Below, piece after piece: positions 1 through 13,262 of a stretch of 64,000 bases of DNA. A program made the translations under genes and the position numbers. Every line of letters begins with the position of its first letter. Positions within the stretch are counted from its first letter, which is position 1. Source of the stretch: Manduca sexta (lineage: Eukaryota; Arthropoda; Insecta; Lepidoptera; Sphingidae); contig NC_051141.1 of the NCBI RefSeq assembly GCF_014839805.1, forward strand, positions 7,324,777 to 7,388,776, written 5' to 3'. The notes beneath the pieces are model-generated. The model did no database searches. It had not been told where the DNA came from and saw nothing but the letters and a program-made list of their open reading frames with translations.

Positions 1-3000
1 GGCAAATCACGTGAGGTAGTTAAGTTTCAAGATTATGTTAGAGAAGCTCTGGTAAACACGAGAATACCGCAGTCCACCACCGAGTTTCTATGTCAAATAG
101 GTAACCAGGAGCACTGATTTCAATCCTGGCCTGTAGAAGGTTTAGATATTCAAAAAAAATTATATGCTAATTATATTTTGTAGGTTTACGCGAATATTTG
201 ACATTGAAATAATACTACTCGACTCGGTACTGTTGAGTGTTATTCAATTATTATCGTTGGTATATAGGTATTATTATGTGTTTAGAATTAAATATATTAT
301 AGAAATTTAGAGGTTTACAACATTTTTGGGACAGTGGGGCTGCGCTCAAATGCAACTAATAATGTAAATAAAAATATATATAGGTTACATTTGTCCTTTC
401 AATTATTGTGTAGTACAATCAAGCAAAATACTATACTAATGTAATAAATCATTGTTCGATGCAATGTGTGTAGTGCACACTACATTACAAGCAAGCCCTT
501 TGTGACTACGCTAGTAAACAGTTATTATCGATTATTCAAAGTCAGCAACGCAACGTCACAGATTAAATAATAATTTAATTATTACACGTATCAAAACAAC
601 TCCGATTTGTATTATGAATAATTTACTAGCAAACTAGTATCTAGTGGGATAAACATACACAGCAAAGTTGTTCACCGTATTTATAAAACAATAACTCCAC
701 AAATTATACATAATAAAAAGAACTGAATTATTAAGGTTTTATAAAAAAAATTATATTGGCGCCTGAAAATAAACTATGTTCATATACTATTATATTTATG
801 TCAAAAAATATATATTATTACGTATTTTCAAATTAAACACAATAAATTATAATATTTATTACGAAAAATGCACTACCATTTTACGTAAATAAATTGTAAA
901 ATATGAGAGTAGCACAAAAAGAACTCTCGTGCAACCAATAACAATGGTGCGTATCGTATGAAACAAAAGTAATCTGTTATATATAAATCGCAAAATACAT
1001 TAGCAATCTGTCAGTCTCGAGCCTTTGTCATAAGATTGTAATTATCATAAAAAAAATCACGGAAGTTGATATTTACAACTGCTTATTAGTCAACATCGTT
1101 GTAATGTTTTATAATTAAAACTTTTATATCAGTTTAAAAAAAACATTAGGTGTTTTATGTGATTTAGCAGTTTATATAGTAATTTATACATAATAGACAA
1201 GGAAATTATGTCGTGCATGTGGAGTATGGGTGGACACGGTGGTATGTAATAAACCAGTGGCCCAGCAAGGACCCTCGCACCTTCCGGTCACGACGTCTCA
1301 TTTCCGATGTGGTTCAAAGACAATCTATTGCAAATCCAATGACAATTTAGAGATAAATTACATTAGTACGGTTACACAGAACTCGATGCTACTATTGTTT
1401 TGGCTCTCTTAGCAAAATTTTCTGTATAAACCTAATTGTGCTAACGCTCTTTTTAATTAAAAATAGTTAAGACGAACGTCAATTAACTTTAACGTGTTGG
1501 CTAATCAACCTTAAATTACAATGTTTTGCAGTAATCTTTGCCATCCAATATAAACAATTCATAAAATATTCTTTGACACGTAACTTTACATGTTTACATA
1601 TAGGTGACATTTTAACAAACCTACTACGCGACTCAATTTTAAATAACACCGATATATTTTAGGTGTATTCTTAAACATTAACAAGGCGTAACAGTATTGA
1701 AAAAGTGACATGACCGCCATTGTGTGAAGGGTGAAACATTGACAGTAAAAACTAGGTCTATTTTTTTGTTTGGGTTTACTAGGAACCGAGTGTATGTACC
1801 ACGACTGACTGATAAAAAGTGCGGTATATTGTGTCTTACTCATGTCATATTAGGTACATACGTGCCGCAAAAACCGCTTACGTTTATTTCAATGATATCT
1901 AAAAATAAATTGACAATAGTAGTTAAAGGATAAGTTTTAAAGTTATATTTTTATTTTTTTCACCCGCAATAATAGTTGAATAACTTCGATGTTATAGCAT
2001 ATAGAGCATACACAACACAATACACAGTGAGTTAAACTGCCCACAGTGGCCGACGTAAGCGTGTCTAGTTCCGGAATCAACCTTTGTATATCCGGTTTGA
2101 TCCAATATGTCATATCGTGTCGACTGGCGAGGGGAAATCATCTTTTGGTCTATTGATAATCCATCAACCAAACCACAGACCACAGGAGTATAATTATATT
2201 CTGTTATTCAGACGGCACTTCATTTACCATCATGTGGAATAGATTTATTCAGTTGTGCTTATACAATACGCGAAAAATATAGTAAGTTGCCTTGTTCAAG
2301 AAATATTGTTTAAAATACGTATACATAATCTTTATCACCGGAGTTCACTGTTCATGATATGAAACGGCGTAGTGGAGCCCCGGCAGTACATTGTTTCGGT
2401 CCGGGCCCGCCACGGACGTGCTCGTAGACTAGTCAAGGTGCGAATGTCATACCCAAATTAAATATATCATCTAAGCGCATGCGAGACGCTGTGGAGCAGG
2501 TATAAACAATTATATTTAACCTTATCTATCGTAATCGCAATTCTAAAAAAGCAAATGAGATAAATTGCTGCAATTTAACAATAAAGCTGAGCGTAGCATT
2601 GCCTTGACCCGAACAGTGGGCTAACGGCGGTCGTGAGTGGCGAGTAAGCGGGTAGCACCTGGTCAGGAAATGTACCTCGCTTGCTCGCCATACCGGTTTC
2701 TACCTTTCCTCGCAGGACAATGCAATAGCGTGCCTGACTCGACGCCAGAAAGTCCTTTTACTAGATTCTTTTGTTACAACATTTGATATCCTAATATACT
2801 ATAATTATAATAAAATTCGAGACAATTGCTAAAGTGTTGACTGCTGAGAGTTGAAGGCCACGATGTTTGAAATTTAGGAGACACAAAAACAATGCCTGCA
2901 AAAAGGTTAAAGAAAATTATAACTGCGAGTGTATAGCTTGAGGTGTTGAGTCATGGTGTACGAAGTATCTAGCAAAAGTTAGTTCTATCTCCGTATGGAA

Positions 3001-3027
3001 TATTCATTTACTATAAATATAATATTA
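1..3027. other. AT-rich non-coding stretch
   Basis: No supported gene. Short open frames here (60-85 codons) have no recognisable protein content. Around 2341-2760 the sequence is less AT-rich and more complex than its surroundings, but I see no exon signals. Part of 1985-2200 may be a degraded interspersed repeat: it has a motif similar to the repeat near 48000 ('gactggcgaggggaaatcat'). Confidence 0.6.
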
Positions 3028-3306
3028 CTAGCTGACCCGACAGACGTTGTCCCGTCTTAACTATGAATTTGCAGCGCGCATTCTGTCAATCGCTGACAGT
3101 TATTTCAAACAATTGACATTTATATAAAATTAACATTTTCGTTAAGTTTTCAAATTTTCCGCGCAGTTTTAAAAATTTTTCTTTCGTAAGAACCTTCTCC
3201 TGACAATAACAAACACCACAAAAAAATTGTGAAATCGGTCCAGCCGTTCACGCGTGATGGCGTGACCAACGGAAATAGGGATTCATTTTTATATATATAA
3301 GATAGA
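3028..3306 (+). repeat. Interspersed insect repeat starting CTAGCTGACCCG
   Basis: Begins 'ctagctgacccgacagacg' and ends in a 'ttcatttttatatatataag' tail. The middle has a 'gaaatcggtccagccgttc' block. From memory this head-and-tail combination is a very common non-autonomous interspersed repeat in insects, sometimes classed as Helitron-like. I cannot confirm the class from the sequence, and no coding capacity is visible. Confidence 0.7.
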
Positions 3307-3924
3307 TTTAGTATTATAAAGTGTAATGGTTTAAATAAATATATGTGTTTTTTTCTATAGGTTTGCGTTGTACCATAACATATTATTAGGTTTCTCACTA
3401 AAATATATTACATCAGATAATATATAAACTTATAAACCATGTATTATTTCAGTCGTTAAATAAAATTATATTTATGGGTAAAGATTATAAAATATTCAAA
3501 ACAAATCAATATGACACGAACGTCTTTAACCTACACAATTTTTCAGATATTAATTGCTATTAGACCTGCCTCCTAAGCAATATTTATTTATTTATACATA
3601 TATTATAACACCATAACAGTTGATACTAATGCCATGTTATACAGATTTAATCTTAACAATTTATTTCAATACATCTATGAGCCATTTCAGTGAATTCTGA
3701 CAGGTTACATATAAAATATATCCAAATTCTGGGATATAATATTAAGCAATCGTATGGCCCGTGACAAGGGCGCAAACCTTAGGACATTTGTTCGCGGTGA
3801 ATATGGATCACGGACACTAGAGGACATGACAAGAAGTTTCAGAAGACGTTAATCATTTATTACGTGTTTATGACATGCTTTAAATCCTGGAAGATGGTAT
3901 ACCAGACACAAGGTGCCGAGGTGG
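3307..3924. other. Non-coding stretch, nothing recognised
   Basis: AT-rich sequence with no supported gene or structured element. The part from about 3745 may be upstream debris of the LINE remnant that follows, since it is less AT-rich and has no stop-free reading frame of note. Confidence 0.4.
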
Positions 3925-4112
3925 ATGATTTCTACTATTACGTGATAGTACCACAGAAGGCAGGAAGGCCACATATGCGCTTGAAAGACAACGTGAAGAA
4001 GGTTATCTGATTGGACTTGATGGAAAGAGCTTAATGCCGTAACGAATGGAAGGTGTTGAAGGATGCCTAGAACAAAGAGGTTAAAAAGGCTAGCGAAGAA
4101 TAATGCACATCC
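3925..4112 (+). pseudogene. Decayed LINE reverse-transcriptase C-terminus
   Basis: Read from about 3960, the frame gives a 'GRPHMRLKDNVKKVI' stretch, a stop, 'LDLMERA', a stop and 'CRNEWKVLKDA'. This resembles the C-terminal tail of insect non-LTR retrotransposon ORF2 proteins, which typically have a 'GRP..RW.DD' block, a short spacer, and 'RD...W..L...A' at the end. In-frame stops and missing consensus tryptophans show that it is dead. The upstream reverse-transcriptase and endonuclease domains are absent. Clade assignment is uncertain. Confidence 0.55.
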
Positions 4113-5025
4113 TAATTCGCCCTATTTAGTTAGTTAAATTGTAAATTTTATTTATTTCAAAATTAAAATTCGATACAGATAAATGGTTCGACAGTCATGC
4201 GCACAATTTTCTGAAACATTTAGTGAAATCAGTGAATAAGAAAAACCGGAACTAAATACTTTAACAGCGTCATACTAAAAAACCTTAAAATTACTAAGTA
4301 CATTAATGTTACAACAGTTCCGTAAAACTGTAAAAGCAATTTTTTGCCACATAATGAGCCTATCAAGTTTATGTTAAAAAACCTGATCCAAAACAGGAAG
4401 TACGCACTGTTTTAACGGTTGCCGGAAATGAAAATGGCGCAAGTTTACGAATCACTTTACGTGTACTTTTGTAAATACAATGACGTTGGTAGATATCGAT
4501 CTATATTGTAAATATTTTTTGCTGCCCCGAAGACAGATAAGGCGTAAGCCATTTAAAAGTCAGATTTGAATTTTAGTTCCGGAAGTTGTATTTTAAAGAT
4601 AATAATATAGTAATTTAAAACCCAGATAGATTGTTTTCAGGATAAAATCACATGTTAAAGGTTCATGCGGATATTTTAAGAACGTGATTTTCTGCCAAAC
4701 TCATAGTAAGCCCACGTTTTATTGAATTTGGGGTGTAATGTGCTGTGTTGTTCACACTTCAACTTTATTAGGCCTAACTTTTGAACGGGCCTTTACTATA
4801 ACAATTTGACAACATAATAATTATAGAAAATAAGTTTGCGGTAAAATAATAGTGTATATCATGTGAAGCCAGATTATCTAATACATAGCTGTGTGCCAAG
4901 ATTTGAGCTTGAACTTGGATTTCCGTAAATTTTTTGTTTGGTGGAATTGCGAACTACTTAGGGTACGAATTGAGGCTGTGTATACTCAGTAGTTACTTTA
5001 ATTCATCAAATATAAAATTATACTT
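4113..5025. other. Non-coding stretch, nothing recognised
   Basis: AT-rich sequence without a supported gene, RNA or structured repeat. Confidence 0.5.
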
Positions 5026-5248
5026 TTGGCCTAGTGCGGATTAGTAAACTTTACACACCCTCAAATTCCTTTAGAAAATTTCTCAGGTATGCAGGTTCCC
5101 TCGCGATGTTTTCCTTCACCTATTGCAAGCGAACATTTACAAAGAATACACACATCATTTTTAGAAAACTCAGAGGTGTACCCTTGAGTTTTGAACCTGC
5201 AGATATTCGTGTTGGCAGTCCGTCCACACCCAACTAGAATATTGTCGC
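5026..5248 (-). repeat. tRNA-derived SINE, diverged and truncated copy
   Basis: On the minus strand this matches the SINE family best seen at 37238-37561. It has a head similar to 'agcctagttggg' (here decayed), the box-B-like 'caggttcaaa' block, the 'gaatgtccgcagg' region, and ends at 'ctaatccgcactaggcca'. The 3' part and the (ATT)n tail are missing. Many mismatches suggest an old insertion. Confidence 0.8.
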
Positions 5249-5403
5249 TAGTATGGATTGCTTTTTATTGTTTTGTATAGATCAAAGTAATATAAAATTT
5301 GCTTGTAATGGCGGGATATATAACACATCTTTTTTGTTTTGGACAGTATATTATAAGGACTTGGTAGACCATTGTCTACTAAGTCATCATAAATCAGTCA
5401 GTC

Positions 5404-5454
5404 ATTTTAAATTCATAGTGAGGATACTATACATCCTCACTATGAATTTAAAAT
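5404..5454. repeat. Perfect 22-bp hairpin
   Basis: Positions 5404-5425 and 5433-5454 are exact reverse complements separated by a 7-base loop 'actatac'. It lies inside an apparent 115-codon frame (5253-5600) that I do not consider a gene. Confidence 0.85.
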
Positions 5455-7711
5455 TGACGAAATTGACGTTCTACCCCTTCGTATATAACTTTTACCTATT
5501 TTTGAGACTTGCAAGAATTAATCAAGTTTCTTTATCAGTTTTTGACTTGCAAGAAAAGACTGATTATTGTCTTGTAGCTTATTGGTGCATGGCTTATTAA
5601 TTTCTTAAATAATATAGATGCTAACTAAAGGGGGTAATTATTCTAAAACAGGTTATACATTTTCGCATTCGTTTATTTTATTTAAAAACATTAGAGCATT
5701 CAAAGGAGTCAAGGTAGGTACAGTTAACAAAATAGGGTAATAGCTCATTTATAAAATCTGTATTTATGTATGCATTTACAAAGAAAGTTAACTTCTTTAG
5801 ATCTTTTATATCCAGTTTTAAACAAATTAGATTATAAAAATATATATAACCTTAAAGAGCATCAAACGTTACCTTGAATTGCTTTAAAACAACCGAACAA
5901 TCGTTGTTCTTTAAATAGCACTAAAAGCGGTAATGATTGCAAAAAGGCCATATAAGTTATATTATAACCGGAAGAGAAGCGGAAAGACTAGGGAATGGTG
6001 ACAGCTACAACATATTATAATGCTATAAGTAGGGACAGCATAAACAATGACGTGTAAATTACACGTATATTACATTATAATATATAGGATCATTTTGACA
6101 AAGCGTTTTAAATGAAACGACATACTTAACAATAAGTTGCTCAAGTCGTATATATTATAAACGATCAGTGCAAGTATCGAACAAAATAAATGTGAATAAA
6201 AAGTTATTTTTATTACTATTTATTTATTCGCCCTAAAGCCACTACTACTACTTCGTCACAATAGCAACATCATATTTTCAGTCAGAAATACACTCACGAA
6301 CATGTCATACTCGCACTTAACTACAAAAAAAGAAACAAAAAGTCGGAAAATAAAACTGTAATTTTTTGTGAAAATATTCGTTATTCATGGAAGATTTTTA
6401 GCACAATGTTAGCAGAGGTAAATACGAGTATGTGATTTCATATATTAACGCAATATTGTAATGAACCTATATATGTATATTATCAAGTTTGTTAAACTAC
6501 TTAACATGCAAAATGCGTCGTAGGTTAAACTTTAAAGTAAATTTCGAAAAATAATTTGAGTAGAGCTTCATGATAGCCAATTTTATCACCAAAATATGTT
6601 AATGCCCTTCTTGAATGAAACAGTATTCCTGGCTAAAGGAACCGGATGTGAAGTTAATAATTTTTGTGCCATGATTCTGGCCCTTCCCATTCCTTTTCAG
6701 AAAGGTTAGACCTCTTAACTTGAAATTGGCATAATGTAGAGCAATTGCCATAAAAAAAAAAAGGTTAGACCTGACATCTTCCGCGTCCATTTACCTTGGA
6801 TTTCTCCCAACTACATGCTGGATAGTATGGCTTTTGTTTGTTGATTGATATTTGATAATGTTTTGTAATAAGCAGTGCTTGACCATTCTTATGAACTGAA
6901 CTAAACATTAATCTAACGCTAATGGTTCTACATTATTTTTTTGCGCACCCACAGACGCAGTTTTGCGAAAATACCGTCACGTACTCGTGGGTATAAATTA
7001 AACTTGTATCATTCGCACATACTTTAAACATTAACAGGAATTACAGGTATATACTTCCTATAGATATATTAATACATACGTCGAATTTCCTATGCGGATA
7101 CGAACCGCGTCCGTCAACTTTTGATCCGAATCTATCATTCCTGGGATCGATATTAATAATGCATAAAATTGTCATAGAGACCATATCTATACGTAATCAT
7201 ACATTCATTACCTGACTTGTCTCCATGTGTATGATTTGCGTGGAAACATTAAATTGGTAGCCATTATTGCGATTGCTCTATTGTGTGTCCTACAAGGTAG
7301 CGTCCTTCTAGTTCTGTGTCTAGGTCCCAGCAAGTCACGACACATCTTATTAGGTCTACGTAGTTATACTTTTTCAGTAGTTAATTATATTTAATGATTA
7401 TCAGCGAAGGCATAGAGAGCCATTACCCGCGAAATAATGACAGTTATTTCTCTTCTAAGTCAATGGCAGCGCGTTATTTAATGAGATTTGTTTAAGTGAT
7501 ATCGTTATAAACAAATTTCTCGGCTTCGATCACTGTAATTAAAATTGGATAACTGGAATTAAACAAGCGCATTACGCATGCGTGGAATGGTAAAACAGTG
7601 TCGGCACGCCTTGTCTGATAGCTAGCTTGAAGGTTAAAGTCAGGGTCATTATGGATCTAATACTTGTGTGAATTGACCGTGTGTTGGTTTTCATCTACAT
7701 ACATCACTTTT
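5455..7711. other. Non-coding stretch, nothing recognised
   Basis: AT-rich, with no gene supported. Around 7090-7160 the sequence is more complex ('cgaaccgcgtccg') but has no clear homology to the other repeats in the window. Confidence 0.45.
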
Positions 7712-7905
7712 TTAATCGACTTTCAAAAAAAGGAAGAGGTTCTTTACTCATGTTTGTATTTTTTTGGAACTATTGCACTGTGCATAGATAATGCAATTTT
7801 ATACATTTCTAGAGTGCCTATACTTCATTTTGAAATTGTTCTTTATAGGATTTCTTTAAAGGTTGGAATAGCGCCAGTACGAAAAATAAGTAATTTTCTT
7901 AATAA
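7712..7905 (+). repeat. Lepidopteran interspersed repeat, 'aggaagaggttc' type
   Basis: Starts 'atcgactttcaaaaaaagga' and continues 'agaggttctttactc'. The head resembles the block at about 16455-16500 ('ttcaaaaatggaggaggtgc'). This head is familiar from many lepidopteran genomes. The copy is degenerate and the small reading frame across it (7664-7912) is not a gene. Confidence 0.4.
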
Positions 7906-8872
7906 ATACTAGTATTTGAAATACTTACTCGGATTTTAATAATAAATATTTGTGATAAGAACCCTATATGAATAGATTATTTGATATCTGATTTATGCGA
8001 AAATTATGTACAATTACATTTTGCATTATGCTTTATTATTTAACCACAGCTTTGTTTGGATGACGCAGTTAGATTAATTTTAGAAAGTTGCATTTATATT
8101 AAATGTAACTCTAGTTTTAATACTACTCATGAATGTACCTTATTTTGTACATGAATACTTAAATAAGTAATTTAAAGGATTCGGTTGAGATATAAACAAT
8201 ACAAATACGAAAATTTATAGCAAAAATAAAAATAAACAATCGATTTGTGATAATTATATTCCTATATTCATAGTAGTAAATTCGTTTCAAATATACGTTA
8301 CGTATTTGTGAATATGCGAAGGTCAGATGCTAAAACAAAAGGTGCCCACAAAAATAATCCATTATATTAATGAAATAAATTTTAATATTAAATTGATCTT
8401 ATAAGAACTACAAATTACAGCATAATCAATGACACGGGTGAAACTAGATCTAGATGACATTACCGATTTACGTTACACGACATTTAAAGTTTGTGTAACA
8501 ATGTGTAACACTAAATACTTGGTATTGGTATGATCAGCGCCGTTGAAGGTGAAAGTCAAGGCTACACGTACCACTGGTACAATGGACGCGATGCGTTATA
8601 TAAGAAATCGCATAATAGGCGTAATTTCAAACATTTTAAGGTCTATATAGTTTTTAAGTGGTAGGAGCATTAAATGTTTTTAAGGATGGCTTACCGGATG
8701 GTCATGTTACCGTTTTACAGTAAAGCGGGTTAGAGTAACGACTAACAATTAATGACTTGTCCGGCGAAGGATATTACTGAAGGTTCACGCACCCTATATA
8801 AAAGCAAGACGGTTTGCGGATCGCAACCCCAAAAAGAAATAATAATTAGGGATCATGCGGGCATAATCTCCT
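7906..8872. other. Non-coding stretch, nothing recognised
   Basis: AT-rich sequence without supported features. Confidence 0.45.
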
Positions 8873-8920
8873 GTTTATTTGGAGTTTTATGTATGGACAC
8901 AAATAAAACTCCAAATAAAC
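8873..8920. repeat. Perfect 18-bp hairpin
   Basis: 8873-8890 and 8903-8920 are exact reverse complements around a 12-base loop 'gtatggacacaa'. Confidence 0.85.
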
Positions 8921-9041
8921 TTGTAAATATGATTTTGAGGAGGTCATGGTTTCAAATGGTCCACAGAGATAACATCAGAAGAACTAACAATGTTTTGAGT
9001 AAGCACAAATAACCTTTACTATTTCATAAATTTGCAGGAAC

Positions 9042-9143
9042 ACCCTGGATGAAGGCCACTTTCGACAGTTCCGTCTGGAGATTTTTAGGTAAGGTCTATG
9101 TTCAGCAGTGGACTTTATGTGGCTGGTGATGATGATGATTCCT
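9042..9143 (+). mobile_element. RTE-type LINE 3' end, truncated
   Basis: Contains 'tatgttcagcagtggactt', then 'tatgtggctg', then a (GATGAT)n tail. A second copy lies at 58095-58200, and the two share the block 'ctggatg..ggc...ttcgac.g..ccgtct' upstream of the tail. Lepidopteran RTE-clade LINEs commonly end this way. Only the last ~100 bp of the element is present, as expected from 5' truncation. Confidence 0.7.
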
Positions 9144-11002
9144 CAATTAGATGTTTCCTTTCTATTTGACGTATACAAAGAGAAATTTAAATGACATGTT
9201 ACAATGTAGCTTCTAAACAAATTTTGATTTGTGTTATGTCTCTCATCCATTAAACTCGTCACAGATGTTGCAAAGTGCTTTTTATTTTTTATCAACATTT
9301 GTTATCCTTTAATGACATCATTCACAATTTGTTTCTATTTATTACTGACCTTTGGTTCAACACCTGGACATCTCTTGTGTCTAGTGTTCACAATGGCAAT
9401 ATGTTCGTAACTTTACATACTTAAAATAGGTATTTACGCCTATTTATGAGATAAAATATCTTTGGACAAAAAATATATATATATTGATCGATAAAATAAA
9501 CCGGAGTTATTATTAAATCTCTTTTGTTCGTGTAGGTATGACCCCTTTTTAAATTGTTTTGGTGGAATTCGGATTAATAAGGTGCACAAGGCACGTACCA
9601 AAGCAATAGCTTATTTTGGTATTCTATTCAAACAGGAACATAACACAGCTTGCATACTACATGTGCTGTACTGCTTCTTGGCGCAAAAAAACAACGGTAC
9701 CAGACGAATTTTAGTATACGACAGATATATACATATAACAATGTAATATTGACACGAATATACTAGGAACAAACCGGTTGAATAAAAAAAATGTGTTCAT
9801 AGCTATAGTCCGTACACGAGCTCCGAGGAATTTTAAGGATTGTAAACGTAGGTAAGTACATAGTCGATATCACGTTCTCAATATCAGCTTGGTCCGTCAG
9901 CGAAAGTAACTCTTTAGGTGAATTTTATGCGGGATAAAATATTTAAAGACATTTTTGTAGTGATTTAAGAATGGCTAATAAGTATTCACCCAACTTCAAA
10001 AAACATAAATTGAGCAGAACGAATTAACACTACGGGTTGTGTTTGGATCAAAATAAAAAAAGAGTAATACAACAGCGACATTAGTCTAACACTTATGTTA
10101 GGGTGTGCGGGATGTGCGAGTTAGTCGCGCACGATACCTTTCCTTGTAGTCCCTTATCCCGCGATTCGTCGAAGCTCACGCGCGAACTATCTACATATTA
10201 CTATTTCTCTTTAAGGTTTTTACATTTTTTATATTTAATTGACATTCTTTTTAACTGGCTTCGGTGCATATGTAAATTATGAATAATTTTGTAAGTTTAA
10301 TCATTTGTTATCGAAACCTTATATTATAAAAATCCAGTTCCATAAGCGGTACTAGCACGATTTTTTGCGGGAGATATATTATCATATCTATTTTCCTGTT
10401 ACGCAAGTTTAAAAAAATATTAGTATTATGGTCTTAAAGATGGAAAGTGAAAAGTGCGTGCCTAGCGTATAGAACTTAGTTTTTTGAAGAGGTCTGTTCT
10501 AAAAATCAATTAAATGAACCGCGTCTTAGGCAAACAAGTTTTTGCATATTGTATGAGATTTGTACGTGATGTTTGTTTTTAGATATTGCTTTTATGATGC
10601 AATATTGATACATTGTAAATCATTAGATGTTTAAACTGTTTTTCTGATTTGAGCGTAGTTAATGACTGATCGTTTAGACATAATAATAATTAATGGTGCA
10701 ATGTTATGTTTATTTTATTATACACTAAAGCATCTTCATGTGTTTCTAATATGAACCATTCCGCGTTATGCCACTATTAAATTCTTTATCTTTGCCTTTG
10801 TACTTAATACTTATACAATTATATTGTCATTAGTAGCAAAACTATATGTGTACCCACTTACCTGCACACAAATGTATCACAGTGAGGGTCAGCATTGTAA
10901 TTTGATGTTTAATATAACAATGTGTTATTTTTATTTAACCAGCTTGGTTTTAGAAAATCATAAATAAAGCGCTTAAAACCTACGAGAGTATTTACGTTTG
11001 AA
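9144..11002. other. Non-coding stretch up to the first gap
   Basis: AT-rich. A short GC-richer patch lies at about 10100-10190 with no exon signals. No repeats shared with the rest of the window were recognised. Confidence 0.45.
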
Positions 11003-11502
11003 NNNNNNNNNNNNNNNNNNNNNNNNNNNNNNNNNNNNNNNNNNNNNNNNNNNNNNNNNNNNNNNNNNNNNNNNNNNNNNNNNNNNNNNNNNNNNNNNNN
11101 NNNNNNNNNNNNNNNNNNNNNNNNNNNNNNNNNNNNNNNNNNNNNNNNNNNNNNNNNNNNNNNNNNNNNNNNNNNNNNNNNNNNNNNNNNNNNNNNNNNN
11201 NNNNNNNNNNNNNNNNNNNNNNNNNNNNNNNNNNNNNNNNNNNNNNNNNNNNNNNNNNNNNNNNNNNNNNNNNNNNNNNNNNNNNNNNNNNNNNNNNNNN
11301 NNNNNNNNNNNNNNNNNNNNNNNNNNNNNNNNNNNNNNNNNNNNNNNNNNNNNNNNNNNNNNNNNNNNNNNNNNNNNNNNNNNNNNNNNNNNNNNNNNNN
11401 NNNNNNNNNNNNNNNNNNNNNNNNNNNNNNNNNNNNNNNNNNNNNNNNNNNNNNNNNNNNNNNNNNNNNNNNNNNNNNNNNNNNNNNNNNNNNNNNNNNN
11501 NN
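11003..11502. other. Assembly gap, 500 N
   Basis: Exactly 500 unknown bases, so this is a fixed-size scaffolding gap and the true distance is unknown. Long reading frames that appear to cross it are artefacts. Confidence 0.99.
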
Positions 11503-12144
11503 TAAAACTCTGTCCTTTTTGCAATACGCATGAGGTGTAACCATCGAAGATAATATTATATTGCTGGTTCATGACCACAACGTTCTATGTTATATTTAAT
11601 GTACAAATTGAATGATATATCACATCATTTTAAGTCTTCCTGAATAAAAATTACCAATTATCTCGAAAAAAATCTTTTATATTTTTACCATATATTTTTT
11701 ATCTCATCATAACTGAATATAAGTTCGTGTTATATAATCAGCCAGCGATATATCACATACAACAATGAATCTATGCAACATGGATTAAAGTTGTAACCAA
11801 TGTGCTTCCAAATCCGGTCAGTATAATTCGGCGTAACTGGTTGCTATTTCAGTGTCAATGCCATCTTCAGTTTCCACTTCATGCCCGATTGGAAATTTAT
11901 GCTTTAAAAAGCGCAATTAAGTAATTATGTTAACTTGAATTCACTAATATTAGAAGTGTTTTGTCATCCGTGAGGCGTCGCATTAATGAATGCTGAAGAA
12001 TGTAAAGAAACAATTTTAATATTAATAGTTGTAAACCGGTGAAATATTTAAGTATGTTTTTTACTTATATCATGACTTTTAAATCGTTAAATTATTAAAC
12101 ACAGTACATGAATTAATTCGAACATAATAAACTTTATTACATAT
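11503..12144. other. Non-coding stretch after the gap
   Basis: AT-rich sequence, nothing recognised. Confidence 0.45.
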
Positions 12145-12620
12145 AGCTCGCGGTTTCTTTTTGTGTGAAAGAGTTTTTCGGGATGAAAAGTCCCGCTATA
12201 TATTTTCCCGCAAGAAAGTAGCCTATGTTCTTCCCAAGATATTGAACTATCTCAATACCAAATTTCATCGAAATACGTTGGGAACTTTAAAAACTTTATA
12301 GCATTCAGACAGGCAGACAGATGCGGCAGGGATTTTATTTTAAGATGTACCTTTTCGTCATACATGATTGTTGCGTAACCTTAATCGCTTAGCTTACGTA
12401 GCGCATGCAACGAAAACTCTTAAAAGCAATAAATTTCCCCTGTTTTTGCATCATTTTTCATTGATACATCGCTCTTATTGTACATTGCATGATCTTCGAT
12501 AAAAGGGCTACATAACACTAAAAGTATTTTTAATTCGTACTAGTATTCCTGAAAGTAGCGTGTTTAAACAAACTTTTTCATATCATATAAACCTAATAGT
12601 AGTAGTTTTATATAATAGTA
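12145..12620 (+). repeat. Lepidopteran interspersed element (family L), near full length
   Basis: Has the block order seen in the other family L copies of this window: 'tagcctatgttcttccc', 'accaaatttcatcgaaatac', 'cagacaggcagacagatg', 'catgattgttgcgtaac', then 'aagggctacataacactaaa' and a tail 'ttatataatagtatag'. Non-coding. From memory this is one of the most abundant lepidopteran repeats, often described as Helitron-like or microsatellite-associated. I cannot prove the class here. Confidence 0.65.
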
Positions 12621-13039
12621 TAGAAGTATGGATAATAAAATAAAATTGTAAGAAGCCGATGTCTATACATTAATGATATTGAAGAAAGTTTAATATGAAG
12701 GATCTTTATTAAAGCAACAGTAGCCAAAACAACAGTTTTGTATTTTTGTCTGTCTGTATAAACATAGTTACATACATGAACAAAACTACGGGTATCACGC
12801 AAAAACTACTTAATGGAATTTACACTTCATTCCACCCCGTGACCATGAAAGCTGCAAAGTGTTCGAAAAGTCTCCCGACCTCTCTCCCGAAAATTATGAT
12901 ATTTGTTTAGAAGTAATAAGCAACAGGAACTAAAACCAGAACACACTGAGTCACACTTTTGTAATAATTTGCCGTTAACTCTAGGTATAATTGGCTAATA
13001 ATATTGGCTTATTCATAACATTGGTTCATTATTTTAAGG
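12621..13039. other. Non-coding stretch, nothing recognised
   Basis: AT-rich; no supported feature. Confidence 0.45.
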
Positions 13040-13262
13040 CCGCGGTGCCGTACTTGTATTGTCTGCGCAGTATGATTGCCTTTTAGGTACTGGGTTCGAT
13101 TCCGGGTAAGGTAATATTGGTTTTTCTATCAGCCCAGAGTGTGGAATCAGGGCTCCATAAGTTAGCAGCTTATCATACCATGGGACGGAACACATATGGC
13201 GAAAAATGGGTTATGTTGTAGCACCTGTGTCTAGCATTTCGAGGATAAAGGCGTGATGTTAT
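13040..13262 (+). repeat. tRNA-derived SINE, second family (family B)
   Basis: Contains an RNA polymerase III box-B match, 'gggttcgattccgggt', close to the consensus GGTTCGANTCC. It is followed by 'tatcagcccagagtgtggaa', 'ccatgggacggaacac' and 'ggataaaggcgtgatgttat'. This order matches a SINE family I know from moths. The head is degraded and no box A is clear. It is related to the copy at 23465-23685 but different from the family at 37238. Confidence 0.65.

Noticed and set aside
5253..5600. 115-codon open frame on the plus strand
   Set aside because: No recognisable motif, composition typical of translated AT-rich DNA, and part of its length comes from a perfect hairpin at 5404-5454.
10909..11578. 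Long frames across the first gap
   Set aside because: Almost entirely unknown bases; artefacts of translating N. The same applies to frames over 50238-51069.
13080..13110. A tRNA gene suggested by 'gggttcgattccgggt'
   Set aside because: The following blocks are those of SINE family B, and no matching acceptor stem is present.
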